DNA of 64,000 bases from Dipetalonema caudispina (GCA_013365325.1 JABVXV010000012.1:372001-436000), one strand, 5' to 3'. Counted from the first letter of the stretch, positions 50,401-63,600 are shown. The notes: generated from the sequence alone by a model not told the origin. Numbers and translations are program-made.

Positions 50401-53400
50401 ATGTAGTGACAATGAAAAGTCGCTAAATTTTAAAAAACACCCATGAAGCATACGATACCGTTCATTGTCTATCAATGAACAAAAAAACTATGAACAAACC
50501 TCTACTTGTTGCCGTTGCGCCACTTGTTGTTGCTGCAATATTGTTGGATCAACAGGAGGCTTGTCCCATAACCAGTGATTAATGGCGCTGACGTCTTGCG
50601 GTTGCTTTGGTGCCATTATTAGGCTGGAATATAAGTTAAAGATGAGGTGAGGAATCCATAGGAACCATTACGGAAATTATTAAATCTCTTAATTCATACA
50701 AATAAGATGAAAACCATGATCTTCTATGTCTCGCCACAAAAATTTAAGATATTTCTAAAGCAACCCATAACTTGCACTCACCGAACTCTATTCAGATCTC
50801 TTCGACACATTTTCAGATGTTGGTCTCGTTGTCCTTTGTACATGAAGTCTTCGTTACAACATGGACAAGGGTTTCGAGGGATAGCTTCTTCCTTTCCAGC
50901 TACTAGATCATGCTCTCTTCTGTATTTCGCAAAATTGGATTAGAATTCTTTAATTTCATGATCATAATAATCTAGAAAATAATGGCTGAGATCATTTGTG
51001 TTACAAGGTGGACAAAAAAACATACAGATAATGCTGTGAAATCATATTTTCATTGGTGAAGAATTCAGGACATAGTGCACATTGGTATTTCCTTCCATCA
51101 AAGTGAGGTGTCTGCCGATGCACCGAAAGAATGATTCGTGACTCAGTTCGGAAATTGCACAGTTGACAAGTATATTGTTTCAGCTTATACGGTTCATTTT
51201 TCTTCCGTAAGGCTTCCCACACTGGTTTAAGCTGCTGTGCAACCTTAAACACAACTTGTACGTTTCAAGGAATTTTTAATTAAAGATATAAATGCTTCTA
51301 TAAATTGTATAAAACAAGTGAGGAGACTTGTTCTAAATATGGAATTCTACGTGAGAAAAACGTAGGACTCTGCATTTAGGAGCTCAAATGTTTATCCTCC
51401 ATTAAATTATAGAATGAATCCTGAAGAACCTGTTTATATGTTTCCATATTTTTCGGAGTTTCAGGTAAATTTTTTGCATGGACAATGTCAGAATATGTAG
51501 ATTCTTGGACAAGATCTTGTCCAATGTCCATTAACAACTTGGTCATGTGAGGAGCAGGATGCCCCAATTTTAACAAATGTCGTTCGCGTTTTTCAGCTTC
51601 GGAAAGCTTTGGTCTTTCGTCGCCGAACATCCGCCCAATTACTTTTGACAAAGGTGCATCAGGATCATGTTCGATCAATAAATCCACAACCTGTAAAGAA
51701 TTCATCAGCCTCTACGCACTAAATATTATGATTTTGAACTCATTATAGTATTTCAGTCCTATTTCAAAGCAGACTGCTCTCACGACATTAAGATTCAGCC
51801 AAGTTTTTCATAAATTAATTTGCATACAGCTTCAATAAGTGTTTGAAAATACCTGCGATGGCGGGAAACTAATGGTGTTTGGCAATACCAACTGCTTGTC
51901 CAGTATAAGTTTCCGAACTGACAGGGGTTCACGCTGCACTTGAATATTAATAGCTCCTAATAATGCATCCAACACTTTCCTGCATAGAAAATGCAGCAAG
52001 GATAAGATGCTAAAGAAGACACAAAATCATGAACTCATGATCTCTGACTTCCATTGGACAGCTACTCCTAAACCAAATAAACCACTACATTAAAAACCTT
52101 TTTCGCCATGTATTACCCGTTAATTACAGCTATTTACCGCAAAACCATTAAAGATTTTTATGTGACCAGCAATGAGAGACTTGCTAAACAATACTTTTCA
52201 GAACAAGTAACTCAGCAACACGTTAACAGGCATAAAGCAACCGAAGTAATGAATTACATCCTCACACCGATTATAGTCTCCTCACAAAACTTGCTCACCT
52301 TTCAACATTCGCATTCTTATCGATTGCATCTTTGACATAGGCCTCTAACTTATTTAATAATGCTTCACCGCTTGTCAATTCTGGTTTCTTTTCCCCTGCC
52401 TAAAATGCATTTCATCTAAAATCCTGTAAATATAAACTTGTCTTTTCTTTATCTTCAATATGGTATGCAGCTTTGAGCAAAACGCAACTGAACCTGAGTG
52501 TCTGGATCATCTGGCACCGGTGATTTTGCTTTTTTCTTTTTCGCAGGTGGCTCACCACTTGAATCAGGTTCGTCATGGTCGTCATCTAGCTCTGCAAAAC
52601 TAAGCAATATACATACAAAGAAAATCTAATCATGATAACAGTAGTAGTTCAATAGTCTGTTTTTCAAACATCTGGTAACAAAGCACAGTTATTATAACAT
52701 TGCTATTTTATCGCATAAAGGGGAGTCGGCACAGCGAGGAGAAAATACAACGGATAAAAGTAAGTATGAAACAAACTCGAATCTTGATAGACCTCAATAA
52801 GAACAGGATTTTCTATTATCAATTATTAATCAGTTAAGATGATAAAAAATTGCAACACCGCTTACCTATGCATTCCACAGCTGTCGATTTGTTAGTACTA
52901 TCTTCGGTGAATATAGGTGTTTTACCATTCCCCTTATTTCCACAAGGTTCGCTTTCAATTACAATATCCTTTTCCACTGCCTCCAGCCCATTAGCATCTG
53001 CGAAGTATCTACTGATTATCTCAGGAAGAAATTAACCAATTTTTTAAAGATTATCCCATCATAATCCGCTTTGAAATAAAGTGCATATGACTTAACTTAA
53101 GAAAATAACTTATAATATGCTATGCAGTACAAATTATAAAAAAACCAGCCGAGATGCCATATTTGGGAACTATCCTATAGACGCACCCTTTTTATCAACA
53201 CCGTCCATATAACCATTTTCACCGGAGAAAGTCGGCCTGGTGCAATCTCCATTATTCCTATCATCCCGATGCTGCTCTTCATCGTCTGCAGCCTTTTCAC
53301 TAGCCCAGACACCGTTTCTGATCGCTTCTATTGATTTATCCACATAATTTTTCGAAGTGTTATCTGAGATCGAATTATTCTGAGCCTTTTTCAGCGACGT

Positions 53401-53722
53401 CTGCAAGATAGAAATGGATGAGGTTATCAAAGCTCCATAAAGATCGCGGTAGAACATCCCGTACACTTAAAACTGCAAGTCAAGTTATATTATGATAGTC
53501 TACTACAGTCTAGCTTCACAACTGATAAGTCCCATTTCATTTACTGTGGACAAAGACTCAGAATATGTTCCAACTACAAACTGGGATGCTGAATGCCAAA
53601 CGTCTTGAAAATTTAAAAACTACTTGTAAAGCAGAATCCACGTCAACACCAACTGACGCATGCACTTCGTTCCCAGTTACTTTACAATTGTTAGCCGTCG
53701 ACTCATCGTCCAAAGTAATCAT
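47473..53722 (-). CDS. mep-1: MEP-1, seven-zinc-finger chromatin/RNA regulator
   Basis: Seventeen exons give 918 residues: 53722-53624, 53400-53187, 52997-52866, 52591-52494, 52399-52299, 51979-51853, 51690-51430, 51243-51026, 50919-50782, 50623-50500, 50328-50200, 49972-49888, 49722-49565, 49002-48838, 48671-48516, 48372-48174, 47825-47473. The N-terminal third is acidic and Ser-rich with a basic patch ([11 protein letters not shown]). A conserved block follows ([33 protein letters not shown]). Then come seven C2H2-like fingers, starting at YTCQLC, YQCALC, NPCPCC, NVCEIC, LACSRC, GRCKHC and YSCDVC (about residues 370-785). A Gln-rich spacer (about 470-575) separates finger 3 from finger 4. 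In C. elegans MEP-1 works with the Mi-2 homologue LET-418 and with MOG proteins to repress germline genes in soma. The intron after exon 14 is GC-AG (CAG|GCAAGC). A TTTTCAG lies 45 bases before the ATG. Confidence 0.87.
50281..50310 (-). repeat. CAG/CAA-rich tract in mep-1
   Basis: Trinucleotide-rich stretch encoding [11 protein letters not shown] in exon 11 of mep-1. Mixed CAG and CAA codons suggest modest expansion potential. Confidence 0.8.
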
Positions 53723-55804
53723 TTTGGAACATGCACAGCGAAAACAGAACGGTTGAAGAAGCACCAACTGAAAACAAACATTCTGTACTTGAAATACGTC
53801 AGTCAAAAATAGGGAACAGTACCTCGCGATACGTAACATCTTGGGAAACACACGGGAAAAAAGACCATCAGACGAAGAACCATATACAAACAAATGCAAG
53901 TAAGCAAAATCCAAGCGAATTCTTGCCGAATTGCATTCGGAACAAATCAGTCATAACCAACACTGAAAGTGAGTATCGCATCCAACGGCTGAAGTGTCAT
54001 CAACGTCTAATTCATCTCCAGAAAATGAACCCCCTAAGTCTAACATTAGCTTTACAGCACAGCAGCACTACAGAAGTATTCTCCCATTATGGAAATGGGA
54101 TGAATGAAGGATATTCCACACGCTTGAAAACTGAAGGTCAAGGCCAATCCAAAATATTCATGTCTCTGGGGTCACTCAACACCATTCCTGTACAAGTAGA
54201 AATGTTTTACACAATCCAGTCCAACTTCTAAGTTCATTTCGACATTGCTGATAGAAGTGAACAAATAAAATCCAAAAGGTAAAGGAATTGCCTCAGTAGA
54301 TTCCCAAGATAATGGAAGATGTTGCAAAACAATAGATTTCAAGACGGGATGGCGGTTTGGAACGGATGTCCCGGTGTCAATTAAACTAAAGAGAACATCA
54401 TATACGTTATCTGGAACAGATTCGAAATTTCATGAGCATAACAAAATACTGTCAGTGCAGTCTTCGTGAAAGTATACAAAACGAGGCTTAATAGCGAGAG
54501 AACCGAAGGACGAAAATTAATAATGAGGGTCCCGGTCGACGTTTGCAATCCGTTCGGTTTCGGTGGGTTGCAGCTGCCGCGTGCGAATTCAGGCAGTTGC
54601 CGCATGCGAGAGCGTCCACATATCGATCGATCCCAGAGCAACATATACCCCTTCACCACAATATATATTGACGGTGGCGGTCCACGTCAACTCAACACCA
54701 AAACCCACTCGACAGCATTTAAAGAGAAGGAACCTGGCCGTGATTAACTGGAAATCCCCGGTATGGTAAGAGACAACAAATCAATCCTTTCACAAAAAAT
54801 TTACGTAATCCAAGTATTTATTAAAGATAAGAAGGGAAACTTTGGAAATAGTCTTCGAAATCTTCAGGTTTGCAGCCAACAGACCAACTTCCTCAGCATG
54901 ACGCACCTTTCAGCCTCGAATTCGTGGAATACAAAATTACTCTAATGAAATGGATATTTTACAGTGAGATAAAACCTGAAAGGAACAGATCCCTTCCCAA
55001 ATCCAAATTCATTGGTATTGGTCGCTCGAGAAAAACAAACACTGGAAAACTTACTTTCAACATCGAAACCTTTATTTTAGGGCCCTGTTAGCGGTCTTTT
55101 GTATCACAAACTTCAGTGTAACCATCAACAATACTTAACCACTCCTCCAGCCTATCTACTTATCCTGTTAGCACATATTTAGTTTTCTACAACAACGGCT
55201 AAACTACGTCTATGAGACAATTTTAAGATCTGCAGCACCTCATCTACAGGAAGCTTTTGAATTAAAACTGACGTCAGAATCCGACGCCTCAGTCTGATCC
55301 ACATTTCAATCAATGTTCTCTTTTTCAAGAAAAAAAAGGAACGATATCTCACAGTAAACGCTTCCATTGTTTACGAAATCCCAGTAAGACGTCATTAAAT
55401 GTTTAAGTGACAGTTCAGATTGGTCAACTAATAAAGTTAATGCTAGATTTAATTTCATGCTAATTAGAATAAAATGGGCCAAAATTTCCAAACTAGGATG
55501 CAGATTTCACTCGCATTTAAATAATCCTGTTGAGAAGTTCATTCACCCTTATCCAAAAAGTGCTGATACAGGCTCAGTAGCTGGGGGAAAGATGGTAAGA
55601 ATTTCGAAAGGATTTGTCCGTGTTACACAGTGCGCAGCCCCGACGAATTTTGTTGGCGCTCACTGTTAATATTTAAATTTCAAATGCGGGCATGACACTT
55701 TTGAAACCAAAAAAAGTACAACAGACTTGCCTGACAAGTAATGAAAAGAGTCAGTATGCATACTTGTTTTTCAATTAGTCTCTAACCAGTGTTTCATCCC
55801 TCTA

Positions 55805-55825
55805 TCACACACACACACACACACA
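55805..55825. repeat. (CA)n microsatellite
   Basis: About ten CA units in a row. Confidence 0.9.
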
Positions 55826-56232
55826 TACATGTACCTTTAAACTTATAAATTTTGTCCGCAGCAAAGCTTTTAACGTAAGTCCAAACAAAGCAATCAACTT
55901 ATTACTATAATCAAATCAGCAAAATGGTGTCATTTTCCGGTTGTGCTTCCCAGTAAAACTATGTCAATTCCATATTATCTTCTCGTAAGATATTTTCTCC
56001 CTTGTGGCTAGAAATATTGAAATTCCCCCAACTTAAAGGACTAAATAATACAATTGTGAATTATTACTCCACACCAAAAGCTCAGTGAAGAACAAGTTGT
56101 ACGACCCGCTGGCCGCCCTATGCGTACGTGACCCCACTTCATAATGCTCCCACCTGTGTAGTATGTATACCGCCTCCCTGAGAGTAAAAACGGAGCACAC
56201 GCCGACATACATGAACATACACAAATACCGAT

Positions 56233-56261
56233 ACCGACCAACCGACCGACCGACCGACCAA
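56233..56261. repeat. (CCGA)n tetranucleotide repeat
   Basis: Six to seven CCGA/CCAA units (ACCGACCAACCGACCGACCG and onward) in a CpG-rich patch. The minus strand reads SVGRSVGRL repeats, which are an artefact. Confidence 0.85.
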
Positions 56262-58736
56262 AAAGACACTCACAGACAACGCCCGAACAATTGATGTCGG
56301 TCGTGCCACACCACCTCTTCGTTTGTCTTCGTCGCGTCGTCGCGCGGCTGTAAGATATCAGTATCGCAGTAGTTGTGAACGTCACTGGATAGGCAAAGGA
56401 AGCACGGCCGATACTACCGTTGTTGGTCTCTGGTCGTATTCCACAGTTTCCCTCTGGCTTACTGCTCTCACCGGGGTATGGCCAAAGGTGAAGGGATTGT
56501 ATAAGAGATAGTGCTTTAATATGGTGTATAACTGATTTCTGAGAATGTTGAAAATTTCGGAGAAAGCTTAAATCCAGTTAAAGTTTAGTTTAAAAGGCCG
56601 TCAAAACCAACTCTGCAAGCAAGGTGTATTTGATGTTGAAATTATATGGGAGACTACTTACCGTCCGAATTGAGCACTGAGACATTGCGCAGCTGGCCCA
56701 GAAGCCAAAATCCTAGTTGCGCTATGGCTCAAAGTTTGAAGTTTCATCGTGGCGCGCAACAGCGGAAAAAATCAATGAGGACAAATTGTGGAACGGGAGA
56801 TGTGATCCATCTAGCCGTAATACACATACAGTATATGGTATTGTTACTGCTATGAACTTCATTAATATAAGTTAACCGCTCAGGAACAGTTAACAGTTGA
56901 AGGAATCTTCTGACGACAGTATCATATCCTCCCAATCATAAACCGTAGGTAGCGAAGAATTGAGGGTAATCATGACATTATAACTTGTTGACTCCATCTC
57001 TACACTTTTTTTCGTTGTCAAACTGAGCTCAAAAGCACGTAAAGCCGTTATGATGATTAGTACGTTGGATATTAAACGGAATTGTGACTATTTCGGAGAG
57101 CCAAAAATTTCGAACATTACTTTTTTTAAGCGTCCTTTAAAATGCCAAAAAAATAGACTATCACCATCATCAGACACTTGGAAATTATCTTATATTAAGT
57201 TAAGAATAGCTAGAAGGAACTGGATAACATACTGGTATATGGCGGAATAACTACAGTCAATTAGAACATGATACATTTCTTGACGCAAGACTGACTGTAC
57301 AAGCGAATACGTGAAGGTTGTAATAAGACAAATAAAGTCCATCTAATTTTGCGAAGCTGGGTCAGAGTAGGGCGAAAATAGAGAGACAAAAAGACGAGAT
57401 AGTAGATGACTTCACATCGGGAAATGGAGATTGCCCATTCCAAAAATAGCGCCTTTGAACAGAGGTCACCACAAGTGACGATGACTAGAAGTCAACTGTA
57501 GGAGATGCTCTCTCTCGGACTGCAATATCCAAACCACTACAGAACATATTCATGTCGTCAGTATTTCTCAGGAATATGAATCAGTATTGTTTGTTTCATG
57601 TTTCTATGTCAAATGTTTCTGGAGGACCGATAAGATGATTTAATAAAACCAAAAACAATTATGTATTGTCATGCAGCACATTTCATTGGAGTCATATCGA
57701 TGTAGTCATATCTTGGATAATACAACGTGTTGCATTTATATTTAATGAAATTTTCATAGGAAATCAATGTATAGATAACCTAAGCAGTGGGTGAATTACA
57801 CAGGATGATCTGACTATTCGGTCTTATTAAGCAGAAAATGCTTTCATTACACCGAATAAAAGCGCTGTGCTATGTGATCGGACATTTATGGCAAATGCAG
57901 AAATTACTTAGTTATATGCAAAGAGCATGATATTAGTACTTTTAGACGTTGCGAGCGTAATGTTTCCTTCAAATGGGATGACTGCTCATCGAACAAAACC
58001 GAGTATGAATTCTCTAAGATCACAGCATAAATGTTTCAACAGTTCATTTAATCTGTTTGCTGGTCGTCGAGCTATCGATGGTAAAGTGCAAATATTGCAT
58101 CGTTCAACCAAATTATTCCTGTGGACACTGGTAACATTTATGCAAAACTTCATAATCAGACATCATCAAGAATGTACAAAGAATTTCTTCCAAGCAGAGT
58201 TACAATTTTTGGAAGTTTTCCTTTCAATATTAATCGTTCTCGCGTCGATGATAATTTCTTTAATAAGCTACGATAACTTAAATGATTTTATGGCCGCTTT
58301 CAGAAATGATGAGCTACGTTGATCTGAATCGAAATGATCGATTTCTTGAATTAAAACATTATGGGCACCTCATCCATTTAATTTTTGACATGCAAATGAG
58401 CTGCTTCAACGAATGCCAAGCCATATTTATCTGTCATTATGTCCTAATATCTATCATCTTCTCCATCAACATCGATGAACAATTAATCTTCCACATTTCA
58501 AACCTCACAATATTGCGTTCTAGCATATACAATAGTCCTAACAAGAATTGGCCACTGTCCAAAATTTTCGTACACACAAAGCTTGGAATTAGTTGGGTAG
58601 ATGGTGTTGGTGTGTACAACGTGTTAGTGGTGTGGTTTGGTTGTTGTTGGAGGAGTAACGGATTTGGTATTTAGTGGTTACACGTTCATACGTCACCTAC
58701 CGAGCCAATGGGCACTTTAGAACGGTTAGAAAGATC

Positions 58737-61700
58737 ATGAAATATAGGAGAATAGAGAGTTCGCATTTGTCGAGATCGCCTAGTTCTTCACTACCGTACA
58801 AACTCTCCCGAATTTCGGATGACAAATCCAAGCAACTTATGAACGGTGAGCTCTTTCGTGTCCTTCATTTTCACTCTCGGATGCTACTTCATCATTCGCT
58901 AGAGTTACTCTACGAATAATATGGCACTTCACTTGTAATAATTTAAGATCGTCCTGTCGTGCGAGATTTTCTTATTCTATATCTCAACCACATCCATCGG
59001 TTTGAAGCAGGTCAGCAGCACCACTAACATATGAAGTTTTTGGTAAAGATGTGTTGACAACTACTCGTCGTATAAACTCATCATGCGCAGGATCATTATG
59101 ATTAAACTGCAGTAAACTTGCTTCAGACAGCTCGCATTAGCTTAACTCATTATTCAGTGGTCGTATTCGAGGATTGTTTTAATTTCCACATTCTGATACA
59201 TACCGCTGTTCGCTTCTTCATAATTTTTCTTTTTGCAGGTGCATTATCTCCTTTACATACAAGGCGTGGACCTCTGAATGATTTGGTGACGCCAACGCCT
59301 GATTTTGCCGAATTTGATTATTTGCATGAATGTCCCAAATTGCTAGCCGTAACAAGTGATGAAGACTGCCAGAATGTTGCTGTTACCTTCTCTGACTTGG
59401 TCTTTTCTTGATTTTATGAAGTTAATAGATACTGCTGTTACCATTAGCATAAATTTAACGTAAAACTTCTCTTTCAATGCATAGCCACATATGGCCTGTA
59501 CAACAGTAGAAGCATCCGAAATTTTCATAACCTTCGGTTATAGCTGCGGACATTTTCAGGATAAATTACAAATAGAGTTGGAACAAATACTGGTACACAC
59601 AACAGATCATCAAAAGAAAATTTACGGAGAGATTACCTTCCTCACTACTGGCGACTACCCTTCCGATGATATCTCCAGCAGGCTGATGCCTGTATATGAG
59701 CTTAAAACTTCGGAGCCTCTACCTAGTTGCAGTAAAGAAATTGAGAGAGAACCGTGAGTTAGTTTTTGAGAAGATTACTTAACACTGATCGCGCGATCAG
59801 TAGTAATTCGGATTCTGCAGAATCTTTCCTTTCATTACTATTTAATGAAGATGTTTGTTATTGCTTGTAGCTGATGTCAAATTTTTATCAATTCAGGACA
59901 ATGGAAGACCCATACACAGATGGTGAAATAAATTGGCTGGATGAAGGTTTTGATGTGTGGCCACCAGTCAATTTGTCCCAGAAATTCTGGGTTTTCGCTC
60001 GTGAATATCTCGATCCTGTGGATGAAGAGTACTTGCAGCAGTGGTGGTCAAGTATTGTTCAGCTTGTTAGTAATGATGATATTTCAAAGTCGCGGTCTCA
60101 GTTGTGTCCAGGTAATTGTGTCCGTATATCTTAATTTCTAGATGACTACGAAAACAGTATTTAACTCACGTTGACTTTCTTTGGTTAGCTTGGAATTTAG
60201 ATTACTGAAGGTGCCGACGAAACCTTGCTACATTTAGGGAAACTTGGTCGTAAAAGTATTTTTAACCCTGGACAATAATGAATTCTCCAGTGAGATCCTC
60301 GAAAATTTTCGCTTATTGTTTCATATCACGGTCCTTTTTAGCTTGCCAGAAAGAGGGGATGCATGGATGCAGAAGTGGGAAAATGAGTTACGCGGGAGAT
60401 AAAAGTTGGTGGACTGGATAAACTGTACTGAACCTGTCATTGGTCAAATATTTCGAAACTGTTTGTAAGCAAATGTGATTTTAATGCATTACGTTATAGT
60501 GACAGCAAAGAAAAGTACTCGTTGTGAGACCATAGTGCACGATCGTAAAAGCAGCTCTCTACCGTCCTTTTCGAAATGGGGTACCCCGACATCGTCTCAC
60601 CGGAACAGGTAATGGTGCTCAGCTTTTTAGATTCTAAGACATTGATTTCTTTGCTACGTTTGGTTTTGAATTTCGATGAATTCGGTTCTTTTTTAATTGG
60701 ATCTCTATAATGGATGCAAGTAATTTCACGTCATTACTCGTACTTCCAGGTCTTTCATATCCTGTAAAAATATCTCTTCACCCGTCAGGTTGAAGCTGCT
60801 AAACAACGATTCATCACCACCGCCGAATAAAATAGCAAGGTAATCCGATACAAACAGATTTCTGAGGGAAGGGAAATTTCAATTTCTTCTATTTTGCTGT
60901 TTATCATTTACAGTTTCCTCTTAGATATGAAAAAAGACCGCTGTCACAGTCGCCAGGGAAAACTCTATCATTGCTCGATGATCTCATCAGCGCTTATGTC
61001 GGTGGAAAAATTGGTAGCTTAGATAATCATTGCAATGGCGTGCTTCCGAAATTGAATAAAAAAAGTTGTCCTCCTAGTAAGATTTTTGTTTATATTTTGG
61101 AGCAGTTATTGTAATGTAGAGTTGAAATCCTGGATTTGCTTATGTTGAAGAAAAACTGCTTGTAGAATAAAACTGAAATGATCGTTACTTGCATGGATTC
61201 TAAGCGTTTAAGTTTGAGCACTTTCCATTTATTCTCGAAAAAGTTTTACATTTTTAGAGAAAGATTCGGTCTCATTGGTTCAGCTTGAGAGTAACGATTG
61301 GATAATGAAAAATGAAGAGGCTGAAGGGGAGGACGCATTTCGAATCGCTCATCCAAATGGCCTCATTTCTGAAGAGAATGGTGCCGCCAGTTGTGGAGAT
61401 ACATTAGAAATGCTAAATTATGCTTTAGCCGATTACCTCAATAGATTTGGTAATAATATAAACTGCTTACTAATTTTTTTAGGAATTCAAATAGAGTGTT
61501 TCTTTTGTCAAATTTAGTGAATAAACTCTTCAACTTTCAGATAAAGAGCCTGATGCAAATAAATGCAATAAAGTAATCCAAGAAATCATTGGGCCGGAAA
61601 ATGTAGAAGAGTTAATTAGGAAATGTGCATCCGGTAAAAAACATGACAGTGAGGTTAGCCATCATGGTTCATTTAATTAGGAGATGGTTTCATTGGCTAG

Positions 61701-62289
61701 AATTTGTCTTATTTATTAGATCTTGTAGTAGTCTGTTATTCCTCTGGTTTATTTGTGAATTTCGACCATAATATTTTCTAATACAGGATGAAGTATCTGC
61801 AGCCTTGAAGAAATTACAAGCGGAGCTTACTGAAAAAGAGATACCGTGTCGTAGTATGGTTGTTAAAATTTGGCATCGCTTGCTCGCGGAGTATTTGCGA
61901 ATGAAGTTAGAGCAAGCACTTGACAAAGCAGATCAGGAAGTTAGCTTTTTTCCATATGCTAAGGACCTTTTTTAATCCTGTCAAGTCTTTCAAAAGATTT
62001 CCACCGCTGTAGCATCTGATTATCAGTTACTGTAATGTAATTCTTTGCTACTTAGTCTTCATTTCATAGTATTCTTTGAAAGTATTCCACATACTTGACA
62101 TATATAACGAATATTCTTCAGATGTTTGAAGTATATGATAAATATTATTCTGAATTTCCAAGACGGCGACCAATGAACGAGCAGGAAAGGGAGGAATGTC
62201 GGTGTGCTTTGCAACGAAGGAATGATGTAGCCCAAGCATACTACGGTAAAGAATATGCTGCTTTAAGCAAATGGAAACGTAAGCGTTAG
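58737..62289 (+). CDS. TADA3: TADA3 (Ada3), SAGA/ATAC histone acetyltransferase subunit
   Basis: Eleven exons give 530 residues: 58737-58845, 59239-59375, 59560-59753, 59897-60111, 60500-60608, 60789-60839, 60925-61076, 61258-61449, 61541-61653, 61787-61939, 62122-62289. TADA3 bridges TADA2 and GCN5 in the HAT module of SAGA in the nucleus. Family landmarks occur in order: FDYLHECPKLLAVTSDEDC, a helix LQIELEQILVHTTDHQKKIY, an acidic middle (EINWLDEGFDVWPPV), a linker with LSLLDDLISAYVGGKI, and the C-terminal coiled coil from KKHDSEDEVSAALKKLQAEL through YLRMKLEQALDKADQEMFE to AYYGKEYAALSKWKRKR. DSEDEV is identical to human TADA3. It is about 100 residues longer than the human protein. The donor after exon 2 is uncertain (59375 or 59381). 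A TTTAG acceptor lies 16 bases before the ATG. Confidence 0.88.
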
Positions 62290-62328
62290 GATTTAATTAG
62301 GATTTTCAACAAAAAATGTTTCGCCGGT

Positions 62329-62931
62329 TCAAGAAAGAGGCTCCCACTGTACCCGTGTCTTCATTACTTTCAATTTTATTGTATCCTCAAGCCACAGCTG
62401 TTCCAAACTCTGTATCTTTTTTCTTTGATTTTTATTACTGTCGAAACTGCCATTTGACAAGGGCAAAATATGCTGTGGTTTTTGTACCTCAATAGACATT
62501 ATAGGTAAGTTTTGTTTATTAGTAATGGTGCATGCTGCATAAGTTACTAGCAATGTCAACTGCATATGGTAGTATATTTGAAAAGCGAAAGCTTCTTCTC
62601 TATTTTAGTAAGTTATGATGCGTGTTCCAATGCTGTGGAAAATTTTTCATTTCTATAGAGGTAGGTAGGGTACATAGCAAAGGTAACCAAAGGAAATCTT
62701 AAAAGACAAGTAAAATAGTGTTTGAAGTAATATTCCTTTTTTCTTCTTTGTTTTGCCTAGTCCTTGTGTTTCGTTAACCGTTCTATCTATGGATAGGTGA
62801 TTGAGCTTGATTGGATTTATGACTTTTTCCTTCTTATTTTGGATTATTTCTGGGATATTTTTGGAAGTTTTGTATAGTAAATAAGCAAAATTTCCAGATA
62901 AGATAGGTTGTGTCAAGGATCTGAAATTCAT
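62329..62931 (-). CDS. Candidate orphan gene convergent with TADA3
   Basis: Two exons, 62931-62674 and 62559-62329, join in phase 0 (TAT|GTACCC to TATGCAG|TTG) to 162 residues. The protein starts MNFRSLTQPILSGNFAYLLY, has a basic stretch (KTKKKKG) and a hydrophobic segment across the junction (LLQTLFYLSFKISFGYLCY then LTLLVTYAAC), and ends LEQLWLEDTIKLKVMKTRV plus a short tail. It could be a single-pass membrane protein. No family is recognised. A coding-like stretch ending at a strong donor (ACATCA|GTAAGT) at 63335-63457 on the same strand may be an upstream exon, but its phase does not match the TTTCAG acceptor at 62921. Either an exon is missing or they are separate. Confidence 0.35.
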
Positions 62932-63334
62932 CCGAAAAACAAGGGTTTGGATTGGAATAGCGAATATAAAATGTGTCTTATAAAAAACATCGAGTTTTGC
63001 AGTGAGTATGAAATTGGAAGTGAGGGGAAATTTCAGTTCAGACTTGTTCTTCTGAAACTTTAAAAATGTTGGGTGGACTGCTAGGATTGATTAATGCCAT
63101 TCATAGTGATCAATTGGCAATTTGGCGAGAACCACTATATCCCAAGGATACGATCAGTGCTTGGAATATTTCGAAATCAAGCGGAATATTCCTAGAAACT
63201 TGTTAGAGGCTTCAGGAAATATACAGTCAGAAATAATTTGTTAGTATCACGATCTCAGGAAATAGCTGTCGAATGGAATAGTAATAAAATTTAAACTTGA
63301 AATTATATTCAAATTGTATGTTCGTGGTACTTAC

Positions 63335-63457
63335 TGATGTAATTAACACCGTTAACGAATCTGGCTCTTTCCATGAACCTTTTGGAAGTTGACCAATAGC
63401 TTTTCTACTTATTTCTATTACTTCGATGTTATTCGTGATAAATGCATTTTTATGCAA
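63335..63457 (-). other. Possible exon of a minus-strand gene extending rightwards
   Basis: Open minus-strand frame reading NNIEVIEISRKAIGQLPKGS and ending in-frame at TCA|GTAAGT, a near-perfect donor. It lacks an ATG, so an upstream exon would be needed. It is not identified. Confidence 0.25.
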
Positions 63458-63600
63458 AGTTTGAGAATTTTTTTTGTCAATTTTCCAGGATCATCGTGCG
63501 GAAAACTTGAGTAGGAGTAGGTTTGAATGGAAGTAGGGAACTTTTAATGTTGCTTGGTAGGTTGGAAGAGCGAAAAAAAACACGACAGTGGAAAGGTTAA

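Larger units (their letters stand above)
53723..58736. other. 5-kb divergent intergenic region between mep-1 and TADA3
   Basis: It contains both promoters. CpG-richer patches at about 54530-54680 and 56090-56470 stand out from the AT-rich background. Simple repeats at 55805 and 56233 are listed separately. Open frames at 53731-54231, 57927-58322 (with a hydrophobic segment FLEVFLSILIVLASMIISL) and 58282-58674 have ATG starts but no recognisable domain or splice partner. I leave them uncalled. Likely leader acceptors are at 53768 (mep-1, minus) and 58720 (TADA3). Confidence 0.45.

Noticed and set aside
53731..54231. 166-codon plus-strand ATG frame upstream of mep-1
   Set aside because: Polar, low-complexity peptide with no domain; it covers the mep-1 leader and promoter on the other strand. 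A frame of this length is expected by chance about once in a window this size.
56041..56385. 114-codon minus-strand frame with SVGRSVGRL repeats
   Set aside because: Produced by the CCGA repeat in a CpG-rich patch; no homology or start support.
57927..58674. Two overlapping ATG frames of about 130 codons
   Set aside because: They overlap each other in different frames, have no recognisable domain, and no splice partner was found.
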